Assembly: GCA_951640165.1 (NCBI GenBank)
Contig: OX621255.1
Span: forward strand, 29,176,001-29,240,000
DNA length: 64,000 nucleotides
Reading direction: 5' to 3'
Source of the DNA: Pseudoips prasinana
Taxonomy: Eukaryota; Arthropoda; Insecta; Lepidoptera; Nolidae
Of this stretch, positions 54,985 to 64,000 are shown piece by piece. How positions within the stretch are numbered: position 1 is the stretch's first letter; every line of letters begins with the position of its first letter. The position numbers were made by a program, and so were the translations under genes. A model generated the notes under the pieces. That model saw only the letters and a list, made by a program, of their open reading frames with translations, ran no database searches and was not told the DNA's origin.

Positions 54985-55740
54985 AATTTAGTGCTTCTTT
55001 ATTTTGCCTGTGGAACCTTCTGGAGCGTACACAAAAACGTTATTGGGGTTGTTTACGCGTGAAAGAGCTACGTATAGTTGACCATGGGAAAAGCATCCAC
55101 CCCCGCAACGGATAATGTCTGGCCCTGAGCTTTATTAATCGTCATGGCATAACAGAGACTGACTGGGAATTGCACTGGTTTGAAAGAGAAAGGAATGTTT
55201 TTAGGAATTATAGGTATCCTTGGAATAAAATCAATATCACCAGCGCCGCAACCTGTTAATATTTCAGCTTTGATAATGTTTTGCTGCAGATTTGTGACTT
55301 TGAGCCGAGTGCCGTTACAAAGTTTGGGAGGACAATTAAATTTTTGATTAATTAAATTTCTGAGAGGAATTATTGGTACACCGATTTATAAAACTATTTT
55401 GTGGGCTGGAAGTCCGGGTGTGCTGAGGGAATCCAAAAATTCTACCAGGTAGTGCGTGGCGTCAACTTCTTCCATAACTGTATTTATTGAGATTTGAGGG
55501 GAGTCAAAGTAGCTCGCTGACATAGCCAAGAACCAGCTTGATTTCCCATGTTTGTGGTATCACCGTACACAGAAGAAATTAGCTCCTGCTGTGATGTAAC
55601 GTAAGAGCAGAGATTACCAATCAAAATAACTTCCATCTTCTTGTACGGGGTATGTGCCATCGCCTATTTGTTACAATAAATTGGCAAACTCCTGTGCATT
55701 ATCGCAGCCTCTGACTGATCGGGCTTCCTCCTATACTTAT
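54985..55740 (-). pseudogene. Helitron helicase C-terminal remnant 1
   Basis: Minus-strand translation shows PVSLCYAMTINKAQGQTL and, near 55095-55010, CFSHGQLYVALSRVNNPNNV, the last conserved motifs of Pif1-family helicases used by Helitrons. Upstream there are CNGTRLKVTNLQQNIIKAEI and stops in frame. The helicase normally unwinds DNA during rolling-circle transposition. The N-terminal Rep and Walker A parts are absent here. Confidence 0.8.
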
Positions 55741-55752
55741 CTATTGAATAGC

Positions 55753-56205
55753 CTATAAGGACCTGTTGTGACATATTTCACGTACCCTGTCAGGAATTTC
55801 TCCATCAGTATTTACTTGTACATGTCTCATAAAATCTTCAGCAAACTTGTCATGGTCCTTTTGCCATAACTGGTTAGCACCCGATAACGCACAAAAGGTC
55901 AATAAGATGGCAAACAAATGTCGCAAGCGATGTGGACTATCGCTCACGCATGCCTCCGCTAGAGCGTCATCCCAATGCTGACCTCCATCTAATAAATGGC
56001 GTGCTCGGCAAGCGGCCTGGTATGTGGGATGTTCAATATCATCCACTTTACGGAGCTCAGCAAAAGACGTAGGTCCTCGCACTACATGGACCAGACTGTG
56101 GGATGAACTCACACGTGAGCACGGCACGTGAACCTTCCTTAAGTCAATTCCAGCTAACTTAAGAGTTGGACTTTGCGATTTGTTGATAGTTATCGCGACA
56201 CACAC
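55753..56205 (-). pseudogene. Helitron chimeric frame, helicase end joined to pre-helicase region
   Basis: One open frame of 150 codons. Residues ~3-35 read AITINKSQSPTLKLAGIDLR and PCSRVSS, the end of a Pif1-like helicase. From residue ~43 it reads VRGPTSFAELRKVDD, QAACRARHLLDGGQHWDDAL and ILLTFCALSGANQLWQK, which normally lies before the helicase Walker motifs. Two parts from opposite sides of the helicase are joined in frame. The order shows rearrangement within or between Helitron copies. Confidence 0.8.
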
Positions 56206-56440
56206 TTTTATAGGGAACTACAGTATTTTAAACTGAAAAGGGAAATCATTTGGCACTAACGGAATACGTGACACGAACACTGTTTCTCCCTGGGTGGATC
56301 CAGGCATAATAGTAGCCTCTATAACACGATGCAAAGTTTTCACTTGAAGCCTAGTGCCCTTTCAAAGTTTAGGTGGCTTCAAATTCCTCAGAACCATTAT
56401 AGGTATACCCACACGCAACATACATCCCCTATTATACGCC
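56206..56440 (-). pseudogene. Helitron helicase C-terminal remnant 2
   Basis: The minus strand reads VGIPIMVLRNLKPPKL, a stop, KGTRLQVKTLHRVIEATIMP, FVSRIPLVPNDFPFQFK, a stop, and runs into the AITINKSQ block of the next feature. It differs in sequence from remnant 1, so it comes from another Helitron copy or subfamily. Confidence 0.75.
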
Positions 56441-56994
56441 CTTAGGAGTGGAAATTCCTAAAATCCTGAAATACATATTTTTATTTTTAACGGAAAGGCC
56501 AAATACCAATTTTCATGCATTTCACTTAAAAAATTACAAACTTACATCCCCTAATTTACGCCCTTGGGGTGGAATTTCCAAAAATTCTAAAATATTAATT
56601 TTAGCTGAACTACTAAATATAAGTTTCAATGCCTTTAACTTCAAAAATGACGGAATTTCATACAATCTTTCATTCTCTATTTTACCCACTTAGGGTTAGT
56701 ATTTCCAAAAACCCTTCCTTAGTGAATTCATACGTCATAAAAAGTACCTACCGGCAAATTTTCCGTTCCAAAGCCGTTCAGGCTGTGCGTTGATATGTCA
56801 GTCAGTCAGTTTCCTCTTTTACACAGGTAGGTATATAGATTTGTGCTGAGAAAATTATGAGAGACAGGGTTTATTTACTACATTCAATCGGACAGGCTCA
56901 ATAAAATTCGAATTGTCTGTACATTCGCGTTACAAACGAATCGACAGCACAAACTTTCGATCGACTGACATTATAATTTAAAATTAAATTATAA

Positions 56995-57480
56995 CAAATC
57001 CAACCTTGTACATAATTCAATTTGCCCAAAGAAAACAGAATATTATAATAAACAATTTTGGACAACGACATACTTCTAGCCAACCAAGACCTTATTTCGA
57101 AACTATTCGGAACATTCAAAGCCCTAATCTGAACACCGTGAGTCAAAACCGACATCAACGACATCTATCGAAATAAAATTCAACTATCAAGCACAACGAC
57201 ATGTATCGAAATAAAAATCAACTATCAATAATTTTAAATGAAATACAACAAATCCAACCTTTTACATAATTCAATTTGCCCAAAGAAAACAGACTTTTTT
57301 TAAAAACCAATTTTGGACAACGACATACTTCTAGGCAACCAAGACCTTATTTCGAAACAATTCAGAACATTCAAAACCCTACGTAACTCATGCAATCAGC
57401 AAACACGGGCAAATCTTAACACCGCGAGTCAAAATAAATGCACAACGACATCTTCTATCGAAATAAAAATCAACTATCAA
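56995..57480. repeat. Two ~190-bp direct repeats inside the Helitron
   Basis: 56995-57195 and 57236-57480 share 'aaatccaacctt', 'acataattcaatttgccc', 'ggacaacgacatacttcta' and 'aaccaagaccttatttcg'. The second copy has extra bases near 57383-57412. They are moderately diverged, hence old. Confidence 0.85.
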
Positions 57481-57748
57481 CCTAGTTCATTCAGAAATGA
57501 GATGTCATAATATGCACAATGACATCTATCGGACAGTTAGGTAGTTCAACTATAAACATTAGTTCATCTTGAAGTAACGAAATGTGTGTTATTTTTTCAT
57601 GATTACTTTAAAATCTAATATCTTTTGATAGACTGAACCGATTGCAATAAAAGAAAAACTAAATGTTACCTCAAGTTGCGCTCAATCTTTGTGTATAAAA
57701 GTTATCTACATTGCTTTCGTATATTTTACGTGATACCCGAACATATAA

Positions 57749-57790
57749 ACAGACAAACAGACAAACAGACACACAGACAAACAGACAAAA
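57749..57790. repeat. (ACAG)n microsatellite
   Basis: Imperfect run of acag and acac units within the Helitron's 5' part. Confidence 0.9.
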
Positions 57791-57911
57791 ATTCTAAAAA
57801 TGCTGGAAATGGGTTCTATTGGTTGTTCTTTAATACCCTGGCTATTCTTTTTGGATTTTCTTTTGATGTACAAAAATTATTTTTCTACAGATTTATTATA
57901 TGTATAGATAT

Positions 57912-58255
57912 TACAAATTTGTAGTTTCAAACACAAAACTCCCAAAACAAAACTATGAATTTAATCATTTTATATTACTTTCCAAGTATAAATTGCCGTC
58001 TCTAAATCTAGTTACAAACACCTCACAAATCTAGTGCAACGATGTCACATAAGACAAATTATATAAAGCCTACGTTAAAACCAGGGCGCGAGTAAACACG
58101 TAGGACTGGTTTGAAGCTAAGCAGTACTCACAACTAGGTCGCATTGTAAACATATAGACTTAGCGGGGATAAGTAAACTATCAGGTAGAACACAATCGAC
58201 TGAACAAACAGTCTTCTTATTTTTAATATTTGAGAGAATAATGTCCTCTCGACTG
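57912..58255. other. No recognised gene or repeat
   Basis: Anonymous sequence between the Helitron start and a SINE-D fragment at 58258-58310 ('cgaccacgacggccagact'). Confidence 0.4.
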
Positions 58256-58309
58256 AATTTCGACCACGACGGCCAGACTCAATGGACACTAGCCATATTT
58301 TAGAGATTC

Positions 58310-58400
58310 GAATAGAATAGAATAGAATATAGTTTATTTGTAAGAATATAGTACAATAAAGGAATATACCTAGGTGTTACAATGCAAAAGTCTCATATAT
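58310..58400 (-). mobile_element. LINE 3' tail fragment
   Basis: 'aatagaatagaatagaatat' followed by 'agtttatttgtaag' is a reversed (TTCTA)n LINE tail with adjoining 3' UTR. Confidence 0.55.
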
Positions 58401-58479
58401 TCTACCATTTCTGGTGTACAAATATTATCTTATCACTAAAAAATCTATGAACAATTTAGATTATACTAAAAGATCCGTA

Positions 58480-58855
58480 ATATTTTAGTGTATGAACTGA
58501 TAGCGCAAAACCGCGCCATCAGGGCAACTGTCGGTATACCCCACGAGTATTCTGCCAGATCCCACTTCAAGAGACTTTGCATCATGACCTTGCCATCCAT
58601 TGATATCTTCCAAGTAGCTACATACGTTGTAGTTTGCATAGACAACTTTACGACACATGCTGAGGTATACACATATAATACGATACACGCGAATCAAATA
58701 ACAACCGTAAAACGCTCTCTTGTCAAATGTTCCAAGCTTACTCATGTCATGGGCCCTATTATATACAACATGTTACCGGATGCCGTTAAATCAGCTTACT
58801 TTACAAGTTTTAGATATCGTCTTAAATGCTGTCTTATTGATCAAATTTGAAGTGA
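58480..58855 (+). pseudogene. LINE C-terminal fragment
   Basis: The frame 58488-58850 reads QNRAIRATVGIPHEYSARSH, then CIMTLPSIDIFQVATYVV and MGPIIYNMLPDAVKSAYFTS before the stop. It resembles the post-RT region of CR1/Jockey-type LINEs. The catalytic region is not retained. It is head-to-head with the tail at 58310. Confidence 0.7.
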
Positions 58856-58919
58856 GCGAACAATTATTAAATATCGTTATAAAAATTATTTAATTATTAT
58901 TACGATTGTATTGACGGGA

Positions 58920-59030
58920 CAAAAGAAAAGTAATATAAGTAGTATATCAGTTATCTGGTTTCCTTAGTACAAGCTCTGCTTAGTTTAGGATCAGTTGGCC
59001 GAAAATAATATCGCAGGATATTATTGTTAT
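58920..59030 (+). mobile_element. SINE-A 3' end fragment
   Basis: 'gtatatcagttatctggttt', 'agtacaagctctgcttagtt', 'cgcaggatattattg'. Confidence 0.75.
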
Positions 59031-59365
59031 TTTTCTTTTCTTTTTTAAAAGACATTATTAATTATTATTTTAATGTATGAACCGACGGTTAATGTTTTAA
59101 GTACAGCTAACATTATTCGCTTCCAGAAGAATGCCAGCTGTATGGGTATACCTCATATTATAGCATAGCTTGAAGCTTACAAATACGTTACGGTTATTAG
59201 CCACAACAAAGCCTAGCTGAATATTTAACGGCATTACTAGTATTGCGCTGCGCAGAACGTAATATCGCTTTTAAAACTAACGGTTTAAAGGGCTGACGTC
59301 AGCTGAATTGTTTATTTCCACATATTTATAGCTACATTATTCGGTTTGCCTAACAAAAAAATTAC

Positions 59366-59842
59366 AGACCAGTTGACGTGCTTGGTAAATGCTTGCATAT
59401 CTTGGGACACTGCCATCTGATCCCAAATAGGCAGAGCCCACACTACGGCAACCAGATAACTGATAAACGTACTTATATTATTCTTAATACATACATATTA
59501 TTGATAAATTACACCCAGCCTGGAAACAAATAATTGTGCTCATCGCATGATAATTGGGTGGGATTTGAACAAGTGTGTGCGCATACACAGGATCACTTTC
59601 TATTCCATCACTCTCATGATCCGATGGGACGCCTAGAAAGAGCTCAGGTACAGGGCCGACGGCTTTACATGCTCTACGAGGCACGGGGGTATAATACCGC
59701 CAACTCCCAGGCTTCGGGTTGATACTGAGAATTTTTCTTTTTACAGAGAAGTCCCAAAATCACTTTTTGGCCCGACCCGGGATTTTAACCCTGGACCTCG
59801 TTCTCTGCGGATGAACACGCTACCGCTAGACCAACGAGGCAG
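59366..59842 (-). mobile_element. Composite: SINE-A pieces joined to SINE-D
   Basis: 59366-59397 is a SINE-A head fragment (plus orientation). 59400-59572 is a SINE-A variant body (minus). From 59573 a SINE-D (minus) runs to 59842, with head as 'ctagaccaacgaggcagt' at 59826. The join at 59572 is abrupt, so one element cut the other. Confidence 0.75.
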
Positions 59843-60242
59843 TAATGCATAAATGTAATGTAAAACTTTAATGAATGCACCAATAACATTGGAAAGTACG
59901 CATTAATTTCGAAGTAATATTAAAAATTCATTCGGCTGATCGACCCTTAGAACCAGAACATCAGCATTTAGCATCATCACAACTACATCAGGCATGTCAA
60001 TTGTGTAATCAACTATGTCTAATACTTATTCTTGCCACAACTAAAACAACGTAAAGCTTTCGTAAAACAACAATTTGCTAACAATATTACGTAAAATAAC
60101 ATAACAATACAATATAAATACATAACAATAATTCTTAAGTGTCATATTTAATTTTAAAACTTTATGTACCAATATAATGTGCAATAAACACACCATCATT
60201 TATATTTTACATCGTGTTAACAGTTACTTTTACAGCTTCACC

Positions 60243-60378
60243 AGACAATACTGGGTGCTCTGTTAGTCTAGTGATCCTGAGTGCTAAGCCTGAGATCGGG
60301 GGTTCGATCCCCATCTAGGACAAACCTTAGTGTGGTAAGCACGATTATGTATTTTGTGTCTGGGGGTAATATATCTAT
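60243..60378 (+). mobile_element. tRNA-derived SINE-A variant, short
   Basis: Head 'ctgttagtctagtgatcc', B box 'gggttcgatccccatc', body 'ggtaagcacgattatg' to 'tctgggggtaatatatctat'. The same variant is at 1679. Confidence 0.75.
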
Positions 60379-60384
60379 AATATG

Positions 60385-60820
60385 CCATCATCATTACCAT
60401 ATCAGCCTGATGATGTCCACTGCTGGACAAAGACCTCCCCCAAAAGATTTCCACAATGGAGTTGTGCCCATAATTTGGAAGGATATAATAATAATAATAA
60501 TATCTTGGGACAATGTCACACAGATCATCCTAGCCCCAAACTAAGCACAGCTATGGGTACCAGGCGACGATATACATACTTATATAGATAGATAACTACT
60601 TAAATACATAGAAAACATCCATAACTCAGAAACAAATATTCGTGCTCATCACACAAATATTTGCACTTACCGGGATTCAAACCCAGGACCACCAGCTTCG
60701 TAGGCAGGAGCACTACCAACTAGGCTACAGTGACCGTTGCAGCCTACTGCATTGTAGAAATATTGATGCCTTTGTCCAGGATTGGACGTCTTTCAATTGA
60801 TATGATGATGATGATATGTT
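60385..60820 (-). mobile_element. RTE-like ends around a SINE-B
   Basis: 60385-60478 is an RTE-like 3' end (minus). 60481-60735 is a full SINE-B (minus) with (AAT)n tail at 60487 and a B box at ~60681 ('gggattcaaacccagg'). 60755-60820 is a short RTE-like end on the plus strand ending (GAT)n. The two RTE-like ends face each other. Confidence 0.75.
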
Positions 60821-61084
60821 GTTTTATGAAACCATGATACAATTGAAAGTTTATTTTTTACAGAGTAAAATTAATTCGTTGTCGAATATTTTAGCTTTAT
60901 TCTTGGTTTTCCCTTGTTGACTATTATTATTGTCCATCATAAGCAAGTGAACAACACCATTTATATCAAGACGCAGATCAAAACACAAATACCGTGGAGT
61001 ACTTGCACAAATTATGCGAGCCATGGGCGCCGCCATAGTGGCCGCCACATTGCGACATGCGATAGATGCACGTAAAAATTTGAA

Positions 61085-61685
61085 GCAATGTAAAAAAGTT
61101 TCACTTTAAAAAGCTGATATAAAACTAGTCGATTTTACAAGACGATTATTATTTACAACATTATTAATCTTTACTACTTAATTTTGATACTATATTGTAC
61201 AATAAACTAAAATGCATACACAGTCAACGCCACATGTATTGGATTACATTAACTTAGTCCTTATTACATTAGTAGTAAGAACGCTTTTCCTAGTGCAACT
61301 TTATCAACATGGCTTCTATACATAAGCCGCTGATTTTTGCAACAAGCCACCACTAATATAATTAACATGATTGCATTAATTTTAATAACCCAATCAGCAT
61401 AAGATTACGAAATGTTCGCTTAGCCTTCAAAAAGAGATAAAATTTGAATTTTTGATGTATTAAGTCTAGTTTAGACAGTGAAATTCACTTTCTAGAGGTA
61501 AAAGTGGAAATATATTGAATAATTTTATGTTTGTAGGCAGATTGTGTAAAGCAGGTAATATTTATAAGTATTATGAATATTAAGTATAATAATATTACAT
61601 AGTACCAAACCAGTATTCAAGGTATTCTTAGTGGTAAGTAGTAAGTTATTCAACACAAACAGATTCTTACTTCTTTATAATGTCC
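61085..61685. other. No recognised gene or repeat
   Basis: AT-rich anonymous sequence. Just to its left (61010-61070) a short GC-rich patch opens a 30-codon frame without a recognisable motif. Confidence 0.45.
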
Positions 61686-61686
61686 T

Positions 61687-61934
61687 CCAGGGGGGCTACC
61701 GGCTAAGTCGCCGAACATCATTTTCGTGATCGGCGTTCAAATAAATAAAGGTTAAAATGACTTAACGAATCGTTAAATCGGCTTCAACGTTGACAAACGA
61801 TTCCGGACCATTTATGACGTCACATGTGCTCATGGAAGCCGATTTAACGATTAATTAGGTAATTTTTAACCTTTAATTATTTGGACGCCGATCACTATCC
61901 CGATGTTCGGCGATATAGCCGGTAGCCCCCCTGG
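61687..61934. mobile_element. ~248-bp MITE with ~95-bp terminal repeats
   Basis: The ends CCAGGGGGGCTACCGGCT are inverted on both sides, and the following ~75 bp of each arm also match with some substitutions. Shares centre and arms with 43746-43996. Both arms keep 'cgccgaacatc'. No target duplication was identified. Confidence 0.85.
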
Positions 61935-61935
61935 T

Positions 61936-62570
61936 CAAATTTCGAACACGAGTAGCCATCTGTGCAGGACATATTATAGTTCACAAGTGTGTGCGCAAAC
62001 ACAGAGGCACTTTCTATTCCATCACTCTTATTATTTTATGCTACACTATAAAGAGCAAGCGAAGGTAAAGGACTGATGGCTTTACGTGCTCTCCGATGTA
62101 CGGGGCGGGGTGTAATTACTGCTAACTCCCAGACCACGAGAAATAGTAATAATAATCTTTATTCGATCAATAAAGATTTTGTACATAATATCTATCTTAA
62201 AGTTAAAAGTACAATTTTTGTAGGAAACTAGTAATGTGAAGATAGAGTAAACGGCGGTGTCCGTGCTAGTATACACTGTGTGACAGACACCAACGCCTCC
62301 TCCCCTTACAATTTAGAGAGCACATACAGTTATAAGAAAAAAAAAATAGTTTAACATAAAAAAAGGCTTAACACTAACAACTAAAACTAGAATTAAAATT
62401 AAAGTAAAACAGAAGTAATTAAAGCATGCATGGTAAGAAATGCATGGTAAAAAAAATGATTCTTTACAGTAAAATCCTATAATCACTTATTGGCCCGAAC
62501 CGGGATTAAACCTAAGATCTTATTATCTGCAGTTCAAGACACTACTGTTATAACAATTAGGCAGTCATAG
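61936..62570 (-). mobile_element. SINE-D split by a LINE tail
   Basis: SINE-D parts are 61936-62142 and 62459-62570 ('ttggcccgaaccgggatt', 'aacaattaggcagtcat'). Between them is a LINE-like 3' end on the minus strand ('taataatctttattcgatc'). Confidence 0.75.
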
Positions 62571-62599
62571 GCAGCAATGATTATATGCAAACGGTGCCT

Positions 62600-62795
62600 A
62601 CTGCATATCAAGCGAAAGACGTCCACTGCTGGACAAAGGATCTCAGAAAGGATTCTTGGCGATCGCAGTATGTTGGCCATAGTACTCAGAGAAACCCTAC
62701 ACCCCATCCTCTAGTATATAGTCCCTCGGGCCGTCATCTACATCCCCTACGGAATGAAATGGGGTTATATTCTTTGCCATCAGCCACACAGCAAA
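62600..62795. repeat. Rep-B copy joined to an RTE-like start
   Basis: 'aagcgaaagacgtccactgc' (RTE-like) continues into 'ggcgatcgcagtatgttggc', 'ctctagtatatagtccctcg' and 'gaatgaaatggggtta' (Rep-B). It supports kinship between the two families. Confidence 0.6.
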
Positions 62796-62798
62796 ATA

Positions 62799-62933
62799 CA
62801 GACGCCAGCACATCAAGCTACCCCAATCTGTCAAGTTTCTTTTATAGATTTTCAACTTTATCACATAAGCATAAGGTTCACTTTCAAATGGGGAAATTTG
62901 ATAGATTGGGGTAGCTTGATGTGCTGGCGTCTG
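62799..62933 (-). mobile_element. 135-bp MITE, TA target (CAGACGCC family)
   Basis: A complete copy in the opposite orientation to 38481, with TA at 62797-62798 and 62934-62935. Both terminal repeats are ~40 bp and nearly perfect. It is the best-preserved copy. Confidence 0.9.
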
Positions 62934-62998
62934 TACTTAGTATATTCTAAACAACAAATTTGGAGCTTTGACACCATTATCTATAGAACTGTTTAATA

Positions 62999-63022
62999 GT
63001 TTTTTTTTTTTTTTTTTTTTTA
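62999..63022. repeat. Poly-T run
   Basis: About 24 T residues in a row, not attached to a recognised element. Confidence 0.9.
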
Positions 63023-63156
63023 AGATATAAAAGTTGTTATCAACAGGTATAAGCATTGGGTTATATTAGCCCCTATTGCCACCGTTTTGACTGTTTTGCT
63101 ACATCACCGCTTTGTGCCAGCACGGCATAGAATCAGCACGTAGCTATAGTATTAGT

Positions 63157-63195
63157 AAATTGACAGATCAGGGTAGCTTGATGTGCTGGCGTCTG
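63157..63195. mobile_element. MITE right-end fragment
   Basis: Right ~40 bp of the CAGACGCC MITE ('gggtagcttgatgtgctggc') ending at ggcgtctg plus TA. Confidence 0.75.
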
Positions 63196-63610
63196 TAAAT
63201 AGTAGGAGTAGCACTCAAAGTTTTAAAAAAAACATAAAGTGTACCACAATTACCTTTATTAATGTTTTATATCTAACAACGGCCTTTCAATTGGAAGAGA
63301 CATCATTATAAATTCATTTACTGAATTAAATATATAAATCACAGCAATAAATAATGTTAACGATTTGATTTTCACATGTATGCAGTTCGTTAATTTCTAA
63401 AACGCTGCAGCAAATTGTCTGTTTAATTTATAGATCATTAATAATGTCTAAACCAGAACCTTAAAGTGATAGTTTACTTGTTTAGACATTCACAATTTAA
63501 GTATGTATTAAGGCTAATCTAAATTAGTTCTTACTAGAGATCGCACTCGTTCGAAATTAAAGTTAAATCAAAGTGAAAAGTCCGAATCTAAATCAGTTCA
63601 GCCGATCGGG

Positions 63611-63922
63611 AACTACGAGACCACATAGATATAACAATAGTAATTAGATATCACACTTGTTCGAAATTCGACCACTAAGGTTCTACTGTCAAAGACTATA
63701 GACATTACAGAATAAACTACGGGACCACATAGATATAACAATAGTAATTAGATATCACACTTGTTCGAAATTCGACCACTAAGGTTCTACTGTCAAAGAC
63801 TATAGACATTACAGAATAAACTACGAGACCACATAGATATAACAATAGTAATTAGATATCACACTTGTTCGAAATTCGACCACTAAGGTTCTACTGTCAA
63901 AGACTATAGACATTACAGAATA
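63611..63922. repeat. Three 104-bp tandem repeats
   Basis: Units start at 63611, 63715 and 63819 and are almost identical (one visible difference, cgaga versus cggga). A diverged partial fourth unit precedes at ~63536 ('gatcgcactcgttcgaaatt'). Near-identity shows recent amplification or homogenisation. No coding potential. Confidence 0.9.
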
Positions 63923-63929
63923 TTAATCT

Positions 63930-64000
63930 GTTCTCAGTTTTGACACTCAGTCTGTCATCTCTTCTCAGTTTGTCAGTGTGTCAAAAGCATGGTAGAGAAT
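63930..64000. repeat. Repeat shared with 45475-45545
   Basis: Same sequence block as at 45475; the window ends inside it. Confidence 0.7.

Larger units (their letters stand above)
54882..57908 (-). mobile_element. 3.0-kb Helitron with chimeric helicase remnants
   Basis: On the minus strand it begins TCTATACATATAATAA (57908 downward, preceded by A) and ends CTAG (54885-54882, followed by T), the ends and A|T insertion expected of a Helitron. A hairpin of CGCGA/TCGCG (54893-54908) lies 7 nt before CTAG. The helicase pieces (54985-56440), a region with 'agtcagtcagtttcctc' (56805) and a ~190-bp direct repeat (56995-57480) lie inside. It is non-autonomous as it stands. Confidence 0.8.

Noticed and set aside
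60851..61070. Short frame with GC-rich start as a first exon
   Set aside because: About 30-65 codons with no recognisable motif, no splice site support and no neighbouring exon.
63611..63922. CRISPR array
   Set aside because: Units are contiguous 104-bp copies without spacers.

Overview
The window looks like repeat-dense, AT-rich nuclear DNA from a moth or butterfly. The evidence is the repeat content: tRNA-derived SINEs with internal A and B boxes, 3' ends of RTE-, CR1- and Jockey-like LINEs, short Lep1-type Helitrons ending in CTAG, BEL/Pao sequence, and many miniature inverted-repeat elements. No host gene exon, rRNA gene or functional tRNA gene was recognised. Almost every open reading frame is transposon-derived or too short to support. 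The species cannot be named from sequence alone.

Layout. 1-3 kb: SINE copies and LINE ends. 3.1-6.9 kb: a decayed BEL/Pao retrotransposon that keeps part of gag, the protease, the integrase and the 3' LTR, but has lost the 5' LTR, the gag N-terminus and the whole reverse transcriptase/RNase H. 9.6-12.4 kb: two inverted copies of a ~260 bp element. 12.4-15.8 kb: a nearly intact CR1/Jockey-superfamily LINE with one nonsense codon and one frameshift. 17-27 kb: Helitron, 5S-rRNA-derived SINEs, RTE ends, and a three-unit tandem repeat with a conserved CACGTG. 28-36 kb: a truncated LINE, a hAT-type element with a perfect 8-bp target duplication, a second 1.17-kb DNA transposon with a perfect 8-bp duplication, and a LINE end with a twin-priming inversion. 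36-54 kb: many nested SINE, MITE and LINE insertions. 54.9-57.9 kb: a 3.03-kb Helitron with recognisable ends and chimeric helicase remnants. 58-64 kb: SINE and MITE copies, then a 104-bp tandem repeat at the right edge.

The most interesting signals are: (i) a dispersed family whose 5' part resembles the internal promoter region of 5S rRNA, with about seven copies; (ii) two non-autonomous DNA transposons with perfect 8-bp duplications, one carrying subterminal GGACCT arrays; (iii) a composite Helitron with scrambled helicase pieces; (iv) a class of short, perfect hairpins, one of which sits in a SINE and appears to be a local inverted duplication; and (v) nested insertions that give a relative order of transposition. 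The elements do not form a pathway. The window reads as an archive of successive insertions, deletions and inversions.

Family labels used below are mine. SINE-A, -B, -C, -D: tRNA-derived SINEs. SINE-5S: 5S-derived SINE. Rep-B, Rep-E, Rep-F, Rep-G: unclassified interspersed repeats. LINE-D: LINE ends encoding an [12 protein letters not shown] C-terminus.
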